The translations under genes and the position numbers were made by a program. This document shows positions 17,875-28,085 of a stretch of DNA of 64,000 nt, piece after piece. Position 1 is the stretch's first letter, and each line of letters starts with the position of its first letter. The DNA comes from Microcystis elabens FACHB-917 (GTDB taxonomy: Bacteria > Cyanobacteriota > Cyanobacteriia > PCC-6307 > Cyanobiaceae), in the NCBI RefSeq assembly GCF_014698445.1, contig NZ_JACJSZ010000003.1:124001-188000 (forward strand), given 5' to 3'. The notes under the pieces were generated by a model. The model did no database searches and was not told the origin of the DNA. It saw only the letters and a list, made by a program, of their open reading frames with translations.

Positions 17875-19437
17875 CTACACCCGCGCCGCCAGACCGGTGG
17901 GCTCGAGCATCAGCTTGCTGTTGCGCACCTCCTCGTCCATCTCGATCGGGTAGGTGCCGTCGAAGCAGGCGGTGCAGAAGTGGCTCGAATGGGCCTGGGC
18001 CGCCTCCACCATGCCGCCCTTGGAGAGGTAGGCCAGGGAATCCACCCCCAGGTGCCGCTCGATCTCCGCCAGCGTCAGCCGCGCCGCGATCAGGTGGTCC
18101 TGGGTGTCGGTGTCGATGCCGTAGAAGCAGGGGTGGGTGACCGGGGGCGAGCTGATCCGCATGTGCACCTCGGTGGCGCCCGCCTCCCGCAGCGCGGCCA
18201 CCAGCTTGCGGCTGGTGGTGCCGCGCACGATCGAGTCGTCGATCACCACCACCCGCTTGCCGGACAGCACATCGGGCAGGGGGTTGAGCTTCACCCGGAT
18301 CCCCGCCTCCCGCATCGCCTGGGTGGGTTGGATGAAGGTGCGGCCCACGTAGCGGTTCTTGATCAACCCGTCGGCGAAGGGGATGCCACTCATATGCGAG
18401 TAGCCGATCGCCGCCGGGATGCCGGAATCGGGGACACCGATCACGATGTCGGCCTCAACGGGCATCTCCCGGGCCAGCACCTCGCCAATCCGCACCCGGT
18501 AGCTGTAGAGCGACTCGCCGAAGAAGCGGCTGTCAGGCCGGGCGAAGTAGATCATCTCGAACACGCAGAGCTTGGGCGGCTCCTGGCACCAGCGCTGCCG
18601 TTCGGGGATCGGGTCGGCCTGCCGGAAGTGGATCAGCTCGCCCGGCTGAACGTCATCCACAAAACTGGCGCCAATGATGTCGAGGCCGCAGGTCTCGCTG
18701 CAGGCCACCCACTGGCCCTGTTCCGGCTCCCCCAGCAGCCCGAACACCAGCGGACGGATGCCGTGGCCGTCGCGCAGGGCGAACAGCCCGTCGGGGGTGC
18801 CGATCACCAGGCTGAAGGCACCGCGGCAGCGGGACGCCGCCGCCCGGATCGCCGCGTTCCAGCCCAGGCCGGAATCCACCGCCTCCTGCAGCGCGAAGGC
18901 GATCAGCTCCGAGTCGGCGGTGGAGGTGAACTCCCCGGCCAGGTGCGCGAGCGAGTCCCTCAGCTCCGCCGCGTTCACCAGGTTGCCGTTATGGGCCAGG
19001 GCCAGCGGCCCCAGGCGGGTCATCAGCACCACCGGCTGGGCGTTGCAGACCTTGCTGCTGCCGGTGGTGGAATAGCGGTTGTGGCCGATCGCCAGCTGGC
19101 CGGGCATCCGCTCCAGCACCTCCTGGTCAAACACCTGGCTCACCAGGCCCATGTCCTTGTGCAGCCGCACCTTCACATCGTCGAAGACGGCGATGCCCGC
19201 CGACTCCTGGCCCCGGTGCTGCAGGGCATAGAGCCCGAAATAGGTGAGGTTCGCCACCGCCTGGCCCGGCGCCAGCACGGCGAACACGCCGCAGGCCTCC
19301 TCCGGCTTGTCGGGGAGGTCGCTGTCGGGGCCCCCGGGGGCTTCGGGAGTGGTGGTCAACCGACCCTGCGCATCGCTTGCATCGGCGCAGGGCACGGGGC
19401 TTCTGACCACAGGGAGGTGTCCATCTTGGCCCATCAC
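17875..19437 (-). CDS. purF: Amidophosphoribosyltransferase
   Basis: 520 residues. It makes 5-phosphoribosylamine from PRPP and glutamine, the first committed step of purine synthesis. The N-terminal propeptide would be cut before C49 (EEACGVFAV), the glutaminase nucleophile; [16 protein letters not shown] and GHNRYSTTG follow. The PRTase domain has the PRPP loop [17 protein letters not shown] late cysteine motif ([10 protein letters not shown]) fits the Fe-S-containing Bacillus-type enzyme. Its first codons overlap the purL stop by 4 nt, so both are one operon downstream of dnaN. Confidence 0.97.
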   Translation of the reverse strand: MMGQDGHLPVVRSPVPCADASDAQGRLTTTPEAPGGPDSDLPDKPEEACGVFAVLAPGQAVANLTYFGLYALQHRGQESAGIAVFDDVKVRLHKDMGLVSQVFDQEVLERMPGQLAIGHNRYSTTGSSKVCNAQPVVLMTRLGPLALAHNGNLVNAAELRDSLAHLAGEFTSTADSELIAFALQEAVDSGLGWNAAIRAAASRCRGAFSLVIGTPDGLFALRDGHGIRPLVFGLLGEPEQGQWVACSETCGLDIIGASFVDDVQPGELIHFRQADPIPERQRWCQEPPKLCVFEMIYFARPDSRFFGESLYSYRVRIGEVLAREMPVEADIVIGVPDSGIPAAIGYSHMSGIPFADGLIKNRYVGRTFIQPTQAMREAGIRVKLNPLPDVLSGKRVVVIDDSIVRGTTSRKLVAALREAGATEVHMRISSPPVTHPCFYGIDTDTQDHLIAARLTLAEIERHLGVDSLAYLSKGGMVEAAQAHSSHFCTACFDGTYPIEMDEEVRNSKLMLEPTGLAARV

Positions 19438-21866
19438 CTGTCGGGCGGGGGGCCGGCCTTGGCCTGGCGGGCGGGGATCGCCTGCTCGTAGGTCTCGCGC
19501 ATGTGCTCCACCGTCAGTGCCAGCAGGGGCTCGCCACCCAGCGCCACCACCAGGCGGGCGTCCGCCGTCACCGTGCCCAGGCGCTCGGCCGGCACGGCCC
19601 CTCCGCCGTCCGCCGCCGCCAGGGCCGCACCCCAGGCGGACTCCTGCTCCGGCGCCACGCTCACCACCAGCCGGGCGCCGCCCTCGGCGAACAACAGCCG
19701 GTCGGGACGCCCCTCACCGGCGGGCAGCTCCACCGCGGCCCCCAGGCCGGAGGCGATGCAGCTCTCCGCCAGCGCCACTGCCAGGCCGCCGTCGGAAAGA
19801 TCGTGGGCCGAGCGCACCAGGCCGGCGGCGATAGCGGCCCGCAGGAAGCCCTGCACCCGGCCCTCCAGGGCCAGGTCCGTCAGCGGCGGGCGGCCCGTGA
19901 GCCGCCCATGCACCACCTCCAGGTAGCTGCTGCCCCCCAGCCCGATCCGTTCGTCGCCGTGCTCATCGAGCGGCACCCCCAGCAGCCAGACGGCATCGCC
20001 GGCCTGGCGCCAGGCCAGCCCGGTCACATGGGCCAGGTCGTGCACCAGCCCCACCATGCCCACCACCGGGGTGGGGTGGATCGGCTGCATGCGGCCGTCC
20101 GGCAGGCGGGTCTCGTTGTACAGCGAGACGTTGCCGCCGGTGACCGGCGTGGCCAGGGCGCTGCAGGCCGCCGAGAGGCCCCGGCAGGCCATCGCCAGCT
20201 GCCAGTAGCCGGTGGCGGTGTCGGGGGAGGGGAAGTTGAGGTTGTCGGTGACCGCCAGGGGTTCGGCGCCCGTGCAGGAGAGGTTGCGGGCCGCCTCCGC
20301 CACCGCCGCCATGGCGCCCCGCTCCGGATCGAGGGCCACCCAGCGGTTGGGGCAGTCCACCGTGGCCGCCACCCCGCGGGTCGCCGCCCCCATCGCCCCC
20401 GGGCCCTGCTGGGGCCGCAGCCGCACCACCGCCGCATCGGCGCTGCCGGGCAGCACCACGGTGTTGGCCTGCACCTGGTGGTCGTACTGGCGGTACACCC
20501 AGCGCTTGCTGGCGATGGTGGGGTCATCGAGCAGGCGCAGCAGCACGTCGGCCCAGCCCATCAGCCCCTGCTCCATCGTCACCCCCGCGGCCGTGGCCGG
20601 GGGCAGCTCCGCTTCGCACCAGCCCCAGTGGGTCTGGATCTCGGCCGGGGGCTCGGCCAGCAGCTCGTGGTGGTTGATCGGCGTGTCGTCCGCCAGGGCG
20701 CTGGCGGGCACCTCGGCGGCCACCTCCCCGTGCTGCAGCACCCGCACCACGTTCTCCTGCAGCACCCGGCCCACCACCGCCGCCTGGAGCCCCCAGCGGC
20801 GGAAGCGCTCCATCAGCGGCTCCTCCCGCCCCGCCGCCACCACGAACAGCATCCGCTCCTGGGATTCGCTCAGCAGGAACTCGTAGGCGCTCATGCCGGC
20901 CTCGCGGGCGGGCACCCGATCCAGGTCCAGCTCGATGCCCAGGCCCCCCTTGGCGGCCATCTCCGAGCAGCTGCAGGTGAGGCCGGCGGCGCCCATGTCC
21001 TGGGCCGCCACCACATCGCCGCTCTGGAAGGCCTCCAGGCAGGCCTCGATCAGCCCCTTCTCCAGGAACGGATCGCCCACCTGGACGGCGGGCCGGTCGT
21101 CGAGGGAAGCCTCGGTGAGCTCGGCGCTCGCAAAGCTGGCGCCCCCCATGCCGTCGCGGCCCGTGGTGCTGCCCACGTACACCACCGGGTTGCCCACGCC
21201 CACCGCCCCGGAGCAGACGATGTCGTCGGTCTCCATCAGCCCCAGGGCCATGGCATTCACCAGAGGGTTGCCGCCGTAGCTGGGGTCGAAGGCCACCTCA
21301 CCGCCCACCGTCGGCACGCCGACGCAGTTGCCGTAATGGGCGATGCCGGCCACCACCCCCTCCATCAGGCCCACGTTGCGCTCGTCCTCCAGCGGCCCGA
21401 AGCGCAGGGCGTTGAGCAGGGCGATCGGCCGCGCCCCCATGGTGAAGATGTCCCGCAGGATGCCGCCCACGCCGGTGGCCGCCCCCTGGAAGGGCTCCAC
21501 CGCTGAGGGGTGGTTGTGGCTCTCGATCTTGAAGGCCAGCCGCTGGCCCTCGCCCAGGTCCACCACGCCGGCGTTCTCCCCCGGCCCCACCAGGATGCGC
21601 GGCCCGCTGGTGGGGAACTGGCCCAGCAGGGGGCGGGAGTTGCGGTAGCAGCAGTGCTCCGACCACATCACCCCGAACATGCCCAGTTCGGCCCGGTTGG
21701 GGGCGCGGCCGAGGCGACGGCAGATCTCGTCATGGTCGGTCTGGCTCAGGTTCTCCTTCTTCAGGGCCTCGGGCACCGAGAAGGACGGGGTCGAGGCAGG
21801 AACCACCGGGGGGCGCGGCAACGGCCCTCCAGTATCAGATCCAGGGGTCGTCGTCCCCATGGCCAT
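19434..21866 (-). CDS. purL: Phosphoribosylformylglycinamidine synthase subunit PurL
   Basis: About 790-810 residues, the normal size for the small bacterial PurL that works with PurS and PurQ. Family motifs: [20 protein letters not shown] near the N-terminus, [20 protein letters not shown], and [20 protein letters not shown]-type repeats; a second ATPase-like half follows (ATTVDC-like region, then [10 protein letters not shown]). The start is uncertain: ATGs at 21866 and 21860 overlap the upstream gene, and a GTG at 21806 begins closer to the conserved [16 protein letters not shown] long in-frame extension to 22193 is antisense-like and was rejected. Confidence 0.95.
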   Translation of the reverse strand: MAMGTTTPGSDTGGPLPRPPVVPASTPSFSVPEALKKENLSQTDHDEICRRLGRAPNRAELGMFGVMWSEHCCYRNSRPLLGQFPTSGPRILVGPGENAGVVDLGEGQRLAFKIESHNHPSAVEPFQGAATGVGGILRDIFTMGARPIALLNALRFGPLEDERNVGLMEGVVAGIAHYGNCVGVPTVGGEVAFDPSYGGNPLVNAMALGLMETDDIVCSGAVGVGNPVVYVGSTTGRDGMGGASFASAELTEASLDDRPAVQVGDPFLEKGLIEACLEAFQSGDVVAAQDMGAAGLTCSCSEMAAKGGLGIELDLDRVPAREAGMSAYEFLLSESQERMLFVVAAGREEPLMERFRRWGLQAAVVGRVLQENVVRVLQHGEVAAEVPASALADDTPINHHELLAEPPAEIQTHWGWCEAELPPATAAGVTMEQGLMGWADVLLRLLDDPTIASKRWVYRQYDHQVQANTVVLPGSADAAVVRLRPQQGPGAMGAATRGVAATVDCPNRWVALDPERGAMAAVAEAARNLSCTGAEPLAVTDNLNFPSPDTATGYWQLAMACRGLSAACSALATPVTGGNVSLYNETRLPDGRMQPIHPTPVVGMVGLVHDLAHVTGLAWRQAGDAVWLLGVPLDEHGDERIGLGGSSYLEVVHGRLTGRPPLTDLALEGRVQGFLRAAIAAGLVRSAHDLSDGGLAVALAESCIASGLGAAVELPAGEGRPDRLLFAEGGARLVVSVAPEQESAWGAALAAADGGGAVPAERLGTVTADARLVVALGGEPLLALTVEHMRETYEQAIPARQAKAGPPPDR

Positions 21867-22668
21867 GGGGTTCCCGGCCCCGGTAGCGGTCGCGGGGCGG
21901 CTCCCGGAGCTCCTCCTCCTCCTCAAGCCAGTCCTCGAGCGGGTCGGGGCCGTCGCGATCGTGTCCGTCGCGGTCGTCGATGGCGCGATCATCGCTGGCG
22001 CGGTCGGCGGCGGCCCGCTCGCGCTCGGGCCAGGGCCTCTCCTCGCGGAAGGCCTCCGGCCAGGGGGGCTCCTCCAGCCAGCCCTCCAGCCGCTCCTCGA
22101 CGCGGCCGCCCACCTCCTGCACCTGCTCCTTCCAGCGCCGCGAGCGGCGCAGCAACTGCTGGCGCACACTGGCGCGGGCCACCGGCAGGTCATCCAGCCC
22201 CCGCAGGGCGGTGAACACCCGGCCGGGCTGCTGGTCGACGATCCGGTCGGGGCTCAGGCGCCAGCGGCTGGTGCCCGGCAGCCGCGGATCGCTGCGGGCC
22301 ACGAGATAGTGCAGGATGCGGCCGCTGCGCAGCTCCACAGCGGCGTCGGCCACCATCCCCAGGGGCACGTCGTCGGCGCCGGTGAGGGCGGCATCGAACA
22401 GGGTGGGCAGCCGTTCCAGAGTGGCGGCGTCGGTCTCCGCCGGCACCCCCTTCACGAACACCTCCTGCTCCCCCAGCCCCCGCAGCTGGTCCAGCCGCCA
22501 GACGAGCCGCTTCTGGGCGAAGGCCGAGGGCCGGCTGGCCCAGCCCAGCAGCCGGTGCACCGGCGGGTGCATCCAGGCCAGCAACCCGGCACCCCGCTCG
22601 AGGCCCTGATCGCACCGCACCTGTCGCCGCAGCAGATCGCTCAGCAGCAGCTGGTCGGGAAGACCCAC
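21835..22668 (-). CDS. PRC-barrel domain protein
   Basis: 277 residues. The N-terminal part contains one or two PRC-barrel-like segments: [20 protein letters not shown] followed by RWRLSPDRI and [20 protein letters not shown]. The C-terminal third is strongly charged, rich in Arg, Asp and Glu ([19 protein letters not shown]), and probably disordered. It lies between dnaN and purL, where picocyanobacteria carry a PRC-barrel gene of unknown role. It starts 4 nt after the dnaN stop, so they form one transcript. PRC-barrels often act in RNA processing or membrane-complex assembly; no specific role can be assigned. Confidence 0.82.
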   Translation of the reverse strand: MGLPDQLLLSDLLRRQVRCDQGLERGAGLLAWMHPPVHRLLGWASRPSAFAQKRLVWRLDQLRGLGEQEVFVKGVPAETDAATLERLPTLFDAALTGADDVPLGMVADAAVELRSGRILHYLVARSDPRLPGTSRWRLSPDRIVDQQPGRVFTALRGLDDLPVARASVRQQLLRRSRRWKEQVQEVGGRVEERLEGWLEEPPWPEAFREERPWPERERAAADRASDDRAIDDRDGHDRDGPDPLEDWLEEEEELREPPRDRYRGREPHGHGDDDPWI

Positions 22669-22672
22669 AGGC

Positions 22673-23836
22673 TCAGCTGGTGCGGATCTGGACCGGCATC
22701 ACCAGGTAGGTGAAGACCTCATCGGCGCCCACCGGCGCCAGCACGGCCGGGGTGGTGGCGGCGTTGCACTGCAGCACCACCTGGTCGGAGCCCATGGCCT
22801 TGAGGCCGTCGAGCAGGTAGCGGACGTTGAAGGCGATTTCGATCGCCTCCCCTTCGATCGTGGCCGCCAGCGATTCGGAACCGCTGCCCACGTCCTGGGC
22901 GTCGGCCCGGATCGTCACCGTGCCGGCGGCCGGGTCGGAGCTGATCTTGACCACGTTGTTGTGCTGGTCGGCCAGCACGGCCACCCGCTCGAGGGCGGCG
23001 ATGAAGGCGCGTCGATCGAGCACAAGGCTGCGCTGGAACGATGGCGGGATCAGCTGGCGGTAGTTGGGGTAGGTGCCATCGAGGCTGCGGCTGGTGAGCA
23101 CCTGGTCGGCGGAGAGGACCACCACCTGGCCGCGTTCGCAGAACAGGCTCAGGGGCTCCTGGGAGCCGCGGCCCGAGAGGATCCGCTCCAGCTCCCGCAG
23201 GGAACGGGCCGGCACCGTGACAGCGAAGTCCTCGCCCTCGGCGGCAGGCGCATCGGGGCCGACGGCTTCCACGGCGTGGGGGAGGCGCTGCACCGCCAGG
23301 CGGTGGCCGTCGGTGGCGGCGCACTCCAGGCCCTCGCCGTCCAGGCGCAGGTGAACGCCCGTCAGCAGCTGCTTGCTCTCATCGGGGCTGCTGGCGAACA
23401 GGGTGGCCCGCAGGCCCTTCACCAGGGCCTCGGCATGGAAGCGGATCGGCGTGCCGCTCTGGGCCAGGGGCAGATCCGGGTAGTCGTCGGCGGGCATGCC
23501 CCGCATCCGGTAGCTGCCGGAGAGGTTGGTCAGCTCCAGCTGCTCCTCGCCCTCGGGGCAGCTGAGGCTGATGGGGCTGTCGGTGGCCAGGCGGGCCACG
23601 ATCTCACCGAACATCTTCGCCGGCAGGGTGATGGCGCCGCTGGTCTCGACGGCGGCGGGCAGGCTGGTCTGGATGCCGAGGCTGAGGTCGAAGCCGGTGA
23701 GGCTGAGGCGGCCGGTGCCGGCATCGGCGGTGAGCAGCACGTTGGCCAGCACCGGGTGGGTGGGGCGGGTCGCCACCGCCCGGCTGACCAGCTGGAGGCT
23801 GGCGCTGAGTTCAGCCTGGGAGCAGACCAGCTTCAT
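22673..23836 (-). CDS. dnaN: DNA polymerase III beta subunit (sliding clamp)
   Basis: 387 residues from the ATG at 23836 (MKLVCSQAELSASLQLVSR); the longer frame to 24199 runs through the intergenic region and was rejected. It has the three clamp domains (residues about 1-120, 130-250, 255-387) and ends with the peptide-binding strand YLVMPVQIRTS (MPVQ/MPM(R) motif). The clamp tethers polymerases to DNA. It is the first gene of a dnaN / PRC / purL / purF series and sits directly beside the candidate origin. Confidence 0.97.
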   Translation of the reverse strand: MKLVCSQAELSASLQLVSRAVATRPTHPVLANVLLTADAGTGRLSLTGFDLSLGIQTSLPAAVETSGAITLPAKMFGEIVARLATDSPISLSCPEGEEQLELTNLSGSYRMRGMPADDYPDLPLAQSGTPIRFHAEALVKGLRATLFASSPDESKQLLTGVHLRLDGEGLECAATDGHRLAVQRLPHAVEAVGPDAPAAEGEDFAVTVPARSLRELERILSGRGSQEPLSLFCERGQVVVLSADQVLTSRSLDGTYPNYRQLIPPSFQRSLVLDRRAFIAALERVAVLADQHNNVVKISSDPAAGTVTIRADAQDVGSGSESLAATIEGEAIEIAFNVRYLLDGLKAMGSDQVVLQCNAATTPAVLAPVGADEVFTYLVMPVQIRTS

Positions 23837-24200
23837 GGCGGGGGCCGGCCAGGGCAGCGCGGCGTTCGTGAGGACCCACGGTTTCACAGGGCGCGCCAAA
23901 GCGCAACGGGTGGTCTCCCGACGGTTCAGAGGATCAATCAAGGATTGAGAAGAAGAAAAACAGCCCGTCGTCGTAGGGGCGGGGGAAAACGGGTAAATCG
24001 GCTCACTCCCCTTGTCCTCACTGGGCTTTTCGGGCTTGATGCCTGGGGAAAGGACGCCGCAACGGGGCCGTTTCCAGGGGTTTTCCACCGATTCCCGCGT
24101 CTGGGGAATCCGTCGGCCGCCCACGCGGGTTTTCCCTCCCCGTCCCTTCCCGGCCGGTGGTGGGGAATGTCCCAGGATTTCCCCAGACGGTTGGCGCACC
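23837..24200. other. Candidate replication origin region upstream of dnaN
   Basis: About 390 bp without a gene between dnaN and thrC. It contains several TTTTCC-type motifs related to the cyanobacterial DnaA box (TTTTCCACA): TTTTCCACC at 24081-24089, TTTTCCCTC at 24130-24138, TTTTCCCCC on the minus strand at 23981-23989, with weaker TTTCCAGGG at 24071 and ATTTCCCCA at 24177. Only the first differs from the consensus at one position. There is an A-rich patch near 23945-23960. In picocyanobacteria the origin is usually next to dnaN. Confidence 0.45.
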
Positions 24201-24230
24201 GTCAGGCTCCGAGATGTCCTGGCGGGTGGC

Positions 24231-25289
24231 TCAGAAGCCCATCACGCGCGCGACGGTCTCGGTGTCGGGGGCGATGCCGGTGTGGAAGCTGGCGTCGTTG
24301 TTCTCGATCGCCGTGGTGGGGTCCTTGAGGCCGTTGCCGGTGAGCACGCACACCACCGTGGCGCCGGCCGGCACCTCCTCCCGCCGCTTGATCAGGCCCG
24401 CCACCGAGGCGGCGCTGGCCGGCTCGCAGAAGACCCCCTCCCCCTGGCCCAGCAGCTTGTAGGCCTCGATGATCTCGGCGTCCGTCACCGCCATGAAGTC
24501 GCCGTTGCTCTCGCTGCGGGCGTTGAGGGCGTTCTCCTTGTTCACCGGATTGCCGATGCGGATCGCGGTGGCGATGGTGTCCGGCTGCTCCACCGTGTGC
24601 CCCAGCACCATGGGCGCGCTGCCGGCGGCCTGGAAGCCCATCATCCGCGGCAGCACCGTGCTGTGACCCGCCTGGCGGTACTCCTTGAACCCCATCCAGT
24701 AGGCGCTGATGTTGCCGGCGTTGCCCACCGGGATGCACAGCCAGTCGGGGGCCTCGCCGAGGGCGTCGACCACCTCGAAGGCCGCCGTCTTCTGTCCCTG
24801 CAGCCGGTAGGGGTTGAGGGAGTTCACCAGGGTGACCGGATAGCGGTCGGCCACGTCGCGCACGATCGCCAGGGCCCGGTCGAAATTGCCCTGCACCGCC
24901 AGCACCTCGGCGCCGTACAGCAGGGCCTGGGCCAGCTTGCCCTGGGCCACGTAGCCATCGGGGATCAGCACGAAGGCCCGCATGCCGCCGCGGCGGGCAT
25001 AGGCGGCGGCCGCGGCCGAGGTGTTGCCGGTGCTGGCGCAGATCACCGCCTCCGAGCCGGCCTCCTTCGCCTTGGAGATGGCCATGGTCATGCCCCGGTC
25101 CTTGAAGGAGCCGGTGGGGTTGAGGCCGTCGTACTTGAGGAACACCTTCACGCCCCGGCCCACCCGCTCGGCGATCACCGGCGCCGGGATCAGCGGCGTG
25201 GCCCCCTCCCGCAGGGTCACCACCGGGGTGGCATCGCTGACGGGCAGCCAGCTGCGGTAGGCCTCGATCAGCCCCGGCCAGTCCTGCAT
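24231..25289 (-). CDS. thrC: Threonine synthase
   Basis: 352 residues from the ATG at 25289 ([17 protein letters not shown]), the usual picocyanobacterial start; a 15-residue longer frame to 25334 is possible. It converts O-phosphohomoserine to threonine with pyridoxal phosphate. The cofactor lysine is in [35 protein letters not shown] and the glycine-rich phosphate cradle [18 protein letters not shown] follow. This is the expected neighbour of dnaN on the other side of the origin. Confidence 0.95.
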   Translation of the reverse strand: MQDWPGLIEAYRSWLPVSDATPVVTLREGATPLIPAPVIAERVGRGVKVFLKYDGLNPTGSFKDRGMTMAISKAKEAGSEAVICASTGNTSAAAAAYARRGGMRAFVLIPDGYVAQGKLAQALLYGAEVLAVQGNFDRALAIVRDVADRYPVTLVNSLNPYRLQGQKTAAFEVVDALGEAPDWLCIPVGNAGNISAYWMGFKEYRQAGHSTVLPRMMGFQAAGSAPMVLGHTVEQPDTIATAIRIGNPVNKENALNARSESNGDFMAVTDAEIIEAYKLLGQGEGVFCEPASAASVAGLIKRREEVPAGATVVCVLTGNGLKDPTTAIENNDASFHTGIAPDTETVARVMGF

Positions 25290-25382
25290 GGTGGGCTGCC
25301 GGCCCAGACGCCTGAGGGCTCTCAGCAGGGGCACGGGGGACAGCGGCGTTGCTGAGTCAATGTAGGGCTCCGGTCCTGGGCG

Positions 25383-25991
25383 TCAGGGGGCGGGGGCGCT
25401 CGGCGCCGGCTTGGCGGGTGCAGGGGCCGCCTGCGGTTCGCTGCCCCGCAGCCCGTCCAGCGGTGATTCGGAGAAGAAGCGCACCAGCTCGCCGATCGAG
25501 GAGGCCTTCGAGACCAACCCCAGCAGCGCCGGGATGCTCACCTCCAGTTCCCGGGTGGGGTAGGACCGCAGGAAGGTGATCGCCGACAGCGACCCCTTGC
25601 CCTCGTAGGTGCCCAGCACCATGGCGGCGCGCAGGGCGGGCACGCCGGCCTCCGGAGCCCGCAGCGGGAACAGGATCCGGGCCAGGCGGGCCAGGATCGC
25701 CTCGCCGATGCGGGTGTTGAGCAGTCGGCTCATCAGCACGATCGGCAGCCGCACCGATTCGTTCAGCAGCTTGCTCACCTGCCTGGGGTCCTGGCGGCCC
25801 AGGCGCAGCACGTCCCGAAGCAGGCCCCGGGCCTCCCCGGTGGTGGCCAGATGTTCCAGATCGGCCACGGGGATCGAGCGCCGGAAGGCCCCGCTGGTGA
25901 ACACCAGGTTCTCGGTGGCCATGGCCGCGGGAGTCGAGCAGCAGAGTCCCAGGCCCAGCACAGCGGCCAGGATCCTTCGCCGCTTGTTCAC
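25383..25991 (-). CDS. DUF1400 domain protein, secreted
   Basis: 202 residues with a signal peptide (ILAAVLGLGLCCSTPAAMA). The mature part is a full DUF1400 domain: LVFTSGAFRRSIPVADLEHL, then LRLGRQDPRQVSKLLNESVR and SRLLNTRIGEAILARLARIL, ending in an Ala/Pro-rich tail (APAPAKPAPSAPAP). In many cyanobacteria DUF1400 precedes an alpha/beta-hydrolase domain; here it stands alone. Role unknown. It is transcribed in the same direction as thrC and the AarF gene, with short gaps. Confidence 0.83.
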   Translation of the reverse strand: MNKRRRILAAVLGLGLCCSTPAAMATENLVFTSGAFRRSIPVADLEHLATTGEARGLLRDVLRLGRQDPRQVSKLLNESVRLPIVLMSRLLNTRIGEAILARLARILFPLRAPEAGVPALRAAMVLGTYEGKGSLSAITFLRSYPTRELEVSIPALLGLVSKASSIGELVRFFSESPLDGLRGSEPQAAPAPAKPAPSAPAP

Positions 25992-26028
25992 GCTTGTCTC
26001 CCGGTGGGTGAGGTCGACTCTACGGATC

Positions 26029-27981
26029 TCAGGCCCCGGAAACGCCGGCCGCCTGGCGCACCGCCGGCGTCACCAGCACATCGCGCAGCAGGTGCACCAC
26101 GCCCCGCTCCGCCAGCCCCCTGGCCACCTGCAGCCCCATGCGCCGCAGATCCGGCTCCCCCAGCACCCGCGGCAGGCGCTTCAGCAGCAGCGCCGGCTCG
26201 AAGCCCGGCAGGTCGCGCAGGATGGCCAGCAGCTGCTGGATGGGCTCCAGGTCCAGCAGCGGCGCCGGTGCCGGTGTGGGCGGCTGGGCCCGCAGCCCCG
26301 GCGGCAGCAGACGGGGCGGCAGCCGCCGGCCGAGGCGCAGGGTGGTGTTCCAGGCCAGGGCATCCATCCGCTGCACCACCGCATCGACCAGCTGCTGTCG
26401 CAGCAGGCCGCCGTTGGGGGAGAAGAGGAAATCGAGCAACTGGTCGAGCAGGCCGTCGAGGTCGAGCTGCTCCTGCAGCGAGGCGCTGGCCACCAGGCTC
26501 TCCAGCCGCTGCCAGCGGAACTCCTCCCCGTCGTAGAGCATCTCCCGCAGGCTGCGGCGCAGCTCGGGATCGGGATCCTCCATCAGCCGGCGGGCGAAGT
26601 AGGGGTAGGCGGCGCCGAGGATCTTGAAGTCGGGGTCGACACTCAGGGCGATGCCTTCGAGGGTGACCAGGGAGCGGATGATCAGGGCGTAGTACGGCGG
26701 CACCTGGAAAGGGAAGCGATACATCACCCCCGAGAGGTCATCGGTGACCGCCTTGAAGTCCATGCGGCTCACCCCCATCTCCAGGGCCTGGCCGAACACC
26801 GTCTCGAAGGCCGGCACGATCGGCTCCAGGTCGACCGCCTCGCCCAGGAAGCCGAGCTGCACGAAATCCTTGGAGAGGGCGCTGAAATTGCGGTTCACCA
26901 GGTGTACCACCGCCTGGATCAGCCCGGTGCGCGCCTCCCGCGACACCTCGCTCATCATGCCGAAATCCAGGTAGGCCAGGCGTCCGTCCGGCAGGGCCAG
27001 CAGGTTGCCCGGGTGGGGATCGGCGTGGAAGAAACCGTGCTCCAGCAGCTGCTGCAGGCTGCAGTTCACCCCCACCTCCACCATCTGGTCGGGGTCGATC
27101 CCCAGGGCGCGCACCGCGTCGAGGTTGGTGAGCTTGACGCCATCGATCCACTCCATCGTCAGCACCCGGCGGCTGGTGGCCTGGCGGTGGATGGCGGGGA
27201 CGGCGATGCGGGGGTTGTGGCTGTGGAGGCGGGCGAAGGTCTCGGCGTTGGTGGCTTCGTTGAGGTAGTCCATCTCCTCGAAGACCCGCTTGCCGAGTTC
27301 ATCGATCAGCCCCACCAGATCGCTGCGGATCAGCCCCACGTTGCGGTTCAGCCAGGCGGCGATGTTGCGGACGATGTAGAGGTCGAGGGTGATCTGCTCC
27401 CGCAGGCCCGGCCGCTGCACTTTCACTGCCACCCGTTCGCCGCTCATCAGCACGCCCCGGTGCACCTGGCCGAGGGAGGCGGCGGAGATCGGCTCCGTCT
27501 CCAGCGAGGCGAAGATCGTCTCCACCGGAGCGCCGAGGTCCTCCTCGATGCAGGCCATCGCCAGGGCGCTGTCGAAGCCCGGCAGCTGGTCCTGCAGCTG
27601 GGCCAGCTCCTCCAGCAGCACCGGCGGAATGATGTCGGGACGGGTGGAGAGGGCCTGGCCCGCCTTGATGAAGGCCGGACCCAGCGCCACCAGCAGCTCG
27701 GCGCACTCCCGGGCCCGCTCCCGCGCCCGGGCGGGACTGGCCAGCTGGCCGGTGAACCAGTCGATGCCCACCCCCAGCAGATAGAGGCCGATCGGCACCA
27801 GGGTCTGCCAGACGCGCCGGGCCAGGCGCATCGGGTGGCCGGCGTAGATCCGGGTGATGGCGGCCGGGTCGTAGCTGAGCAGGCCCGCCGCCTCCAGGAA
27901 GTCCCCCATCTCGACGCCCATCTCGACGGTGGCGCCCGGGCGCTCGGCGCTCGGGGCAGGGACTGGGGGGGAGGAGACCAT
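26029..27981 (-). CDS. ABC1/AarF/UbiB-family protein kinase-like
   Basis: 650 residues. Atypical kinase of the UbiB/ABC1 group, linked to quinone or lipid homeostasis in plastids and cyanobacteria. Motifs in order: the KxGQ-type helix LGPAFIKAGQALSTRPD, the A-rich loop SAASLGQVHRGVL, VAVKVQRPGL (lysine), EMDYLNEATNAE, catalytic region EHGFFHADPHPGNLL and DFGM. The C-terminal 200 residues are helical and cyanobacterium-specific. This gene between recN and thrC is part of the conserved picocyanobacterial order. Its start at 27981 is 105 nt from the divergent recN start. Confidence 0.92.
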   Translation of the reverse strand: MVSSPPVPAPSAERPGATVEMGVEMGDFLEAAGLLSYDPAAITRIYAGHPMRLARRVWQTLVPIGLYLLGVGIDWFTGQLASPARARERARECAELLVALGPAFIKAGQALSTRPDIIPPVLLEELAQLQDQLPGFDSALAMACIEEDLGAPVETIFASLETEPISAASLGQVHRGVLMSGERVAVKVQRPGLREQITLDLYIVRNIAAWLNRNVGLIRSDLVGLIDELGKRVFEEMDYLNEATNAETFARLHSHNPRIAVPAIHRQATSRRVLTMEWIDGVKLTNLDAVRALGIDPDQMVEVGVNCSLQQLLEHGFFHADPHPGNLLALPDGRLAYLDFGMMSEVSREARTGLIQAVVHLVNRNFSALSKDFVQLGFLGEAVDLEPIVPAFETVFGQALEMGVSRMDFKAVTDDLSGVMYRFPFQVPPYYALIIRSLVTLEGIALSVDPDFKILGAAYPYFARRLMEDPDPELRRSLREMLYDGEEFRWQRLESLVASASLQEQLDLDGLLDQLLDFLFSPNGGLLRQQLVDAVVQRMDALAWNTTLRLGRRLPPRLLPPGLRAQPPTPAPAPLLDLEPIQQLLAILRDLPGFEPALLLKRLPRVLGEPDLRRMGLQVARGLAERGVVHLLRDVLVTPAVRQAAGVSGA

Positions 27982-28085
27982 GGCTGGGATGCACCGCCGC
28001 GGCGCCGGCTGGCGGAACCCCCTTCTAAACGAAAGTCACAGCCGCTACGGTCGGGCCACGTACCGATCGCTCGCCGGAGGCCTGG

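Noticed and set aside
17980-21506. Long plus-strand open frames opposite purF and purL
   Set aside because: Their His/Arg/Gly/Gln-rich translations are what GC-rich antisense frames give; the minus-strand genes are certain.
21867-22193. N-terminal extension of PurL by about 110 residues
   Set aside because: It is Arg/Ser/Pro-rich, overlaps the PRC-barrel gene, and is absent from known PurL proteins.
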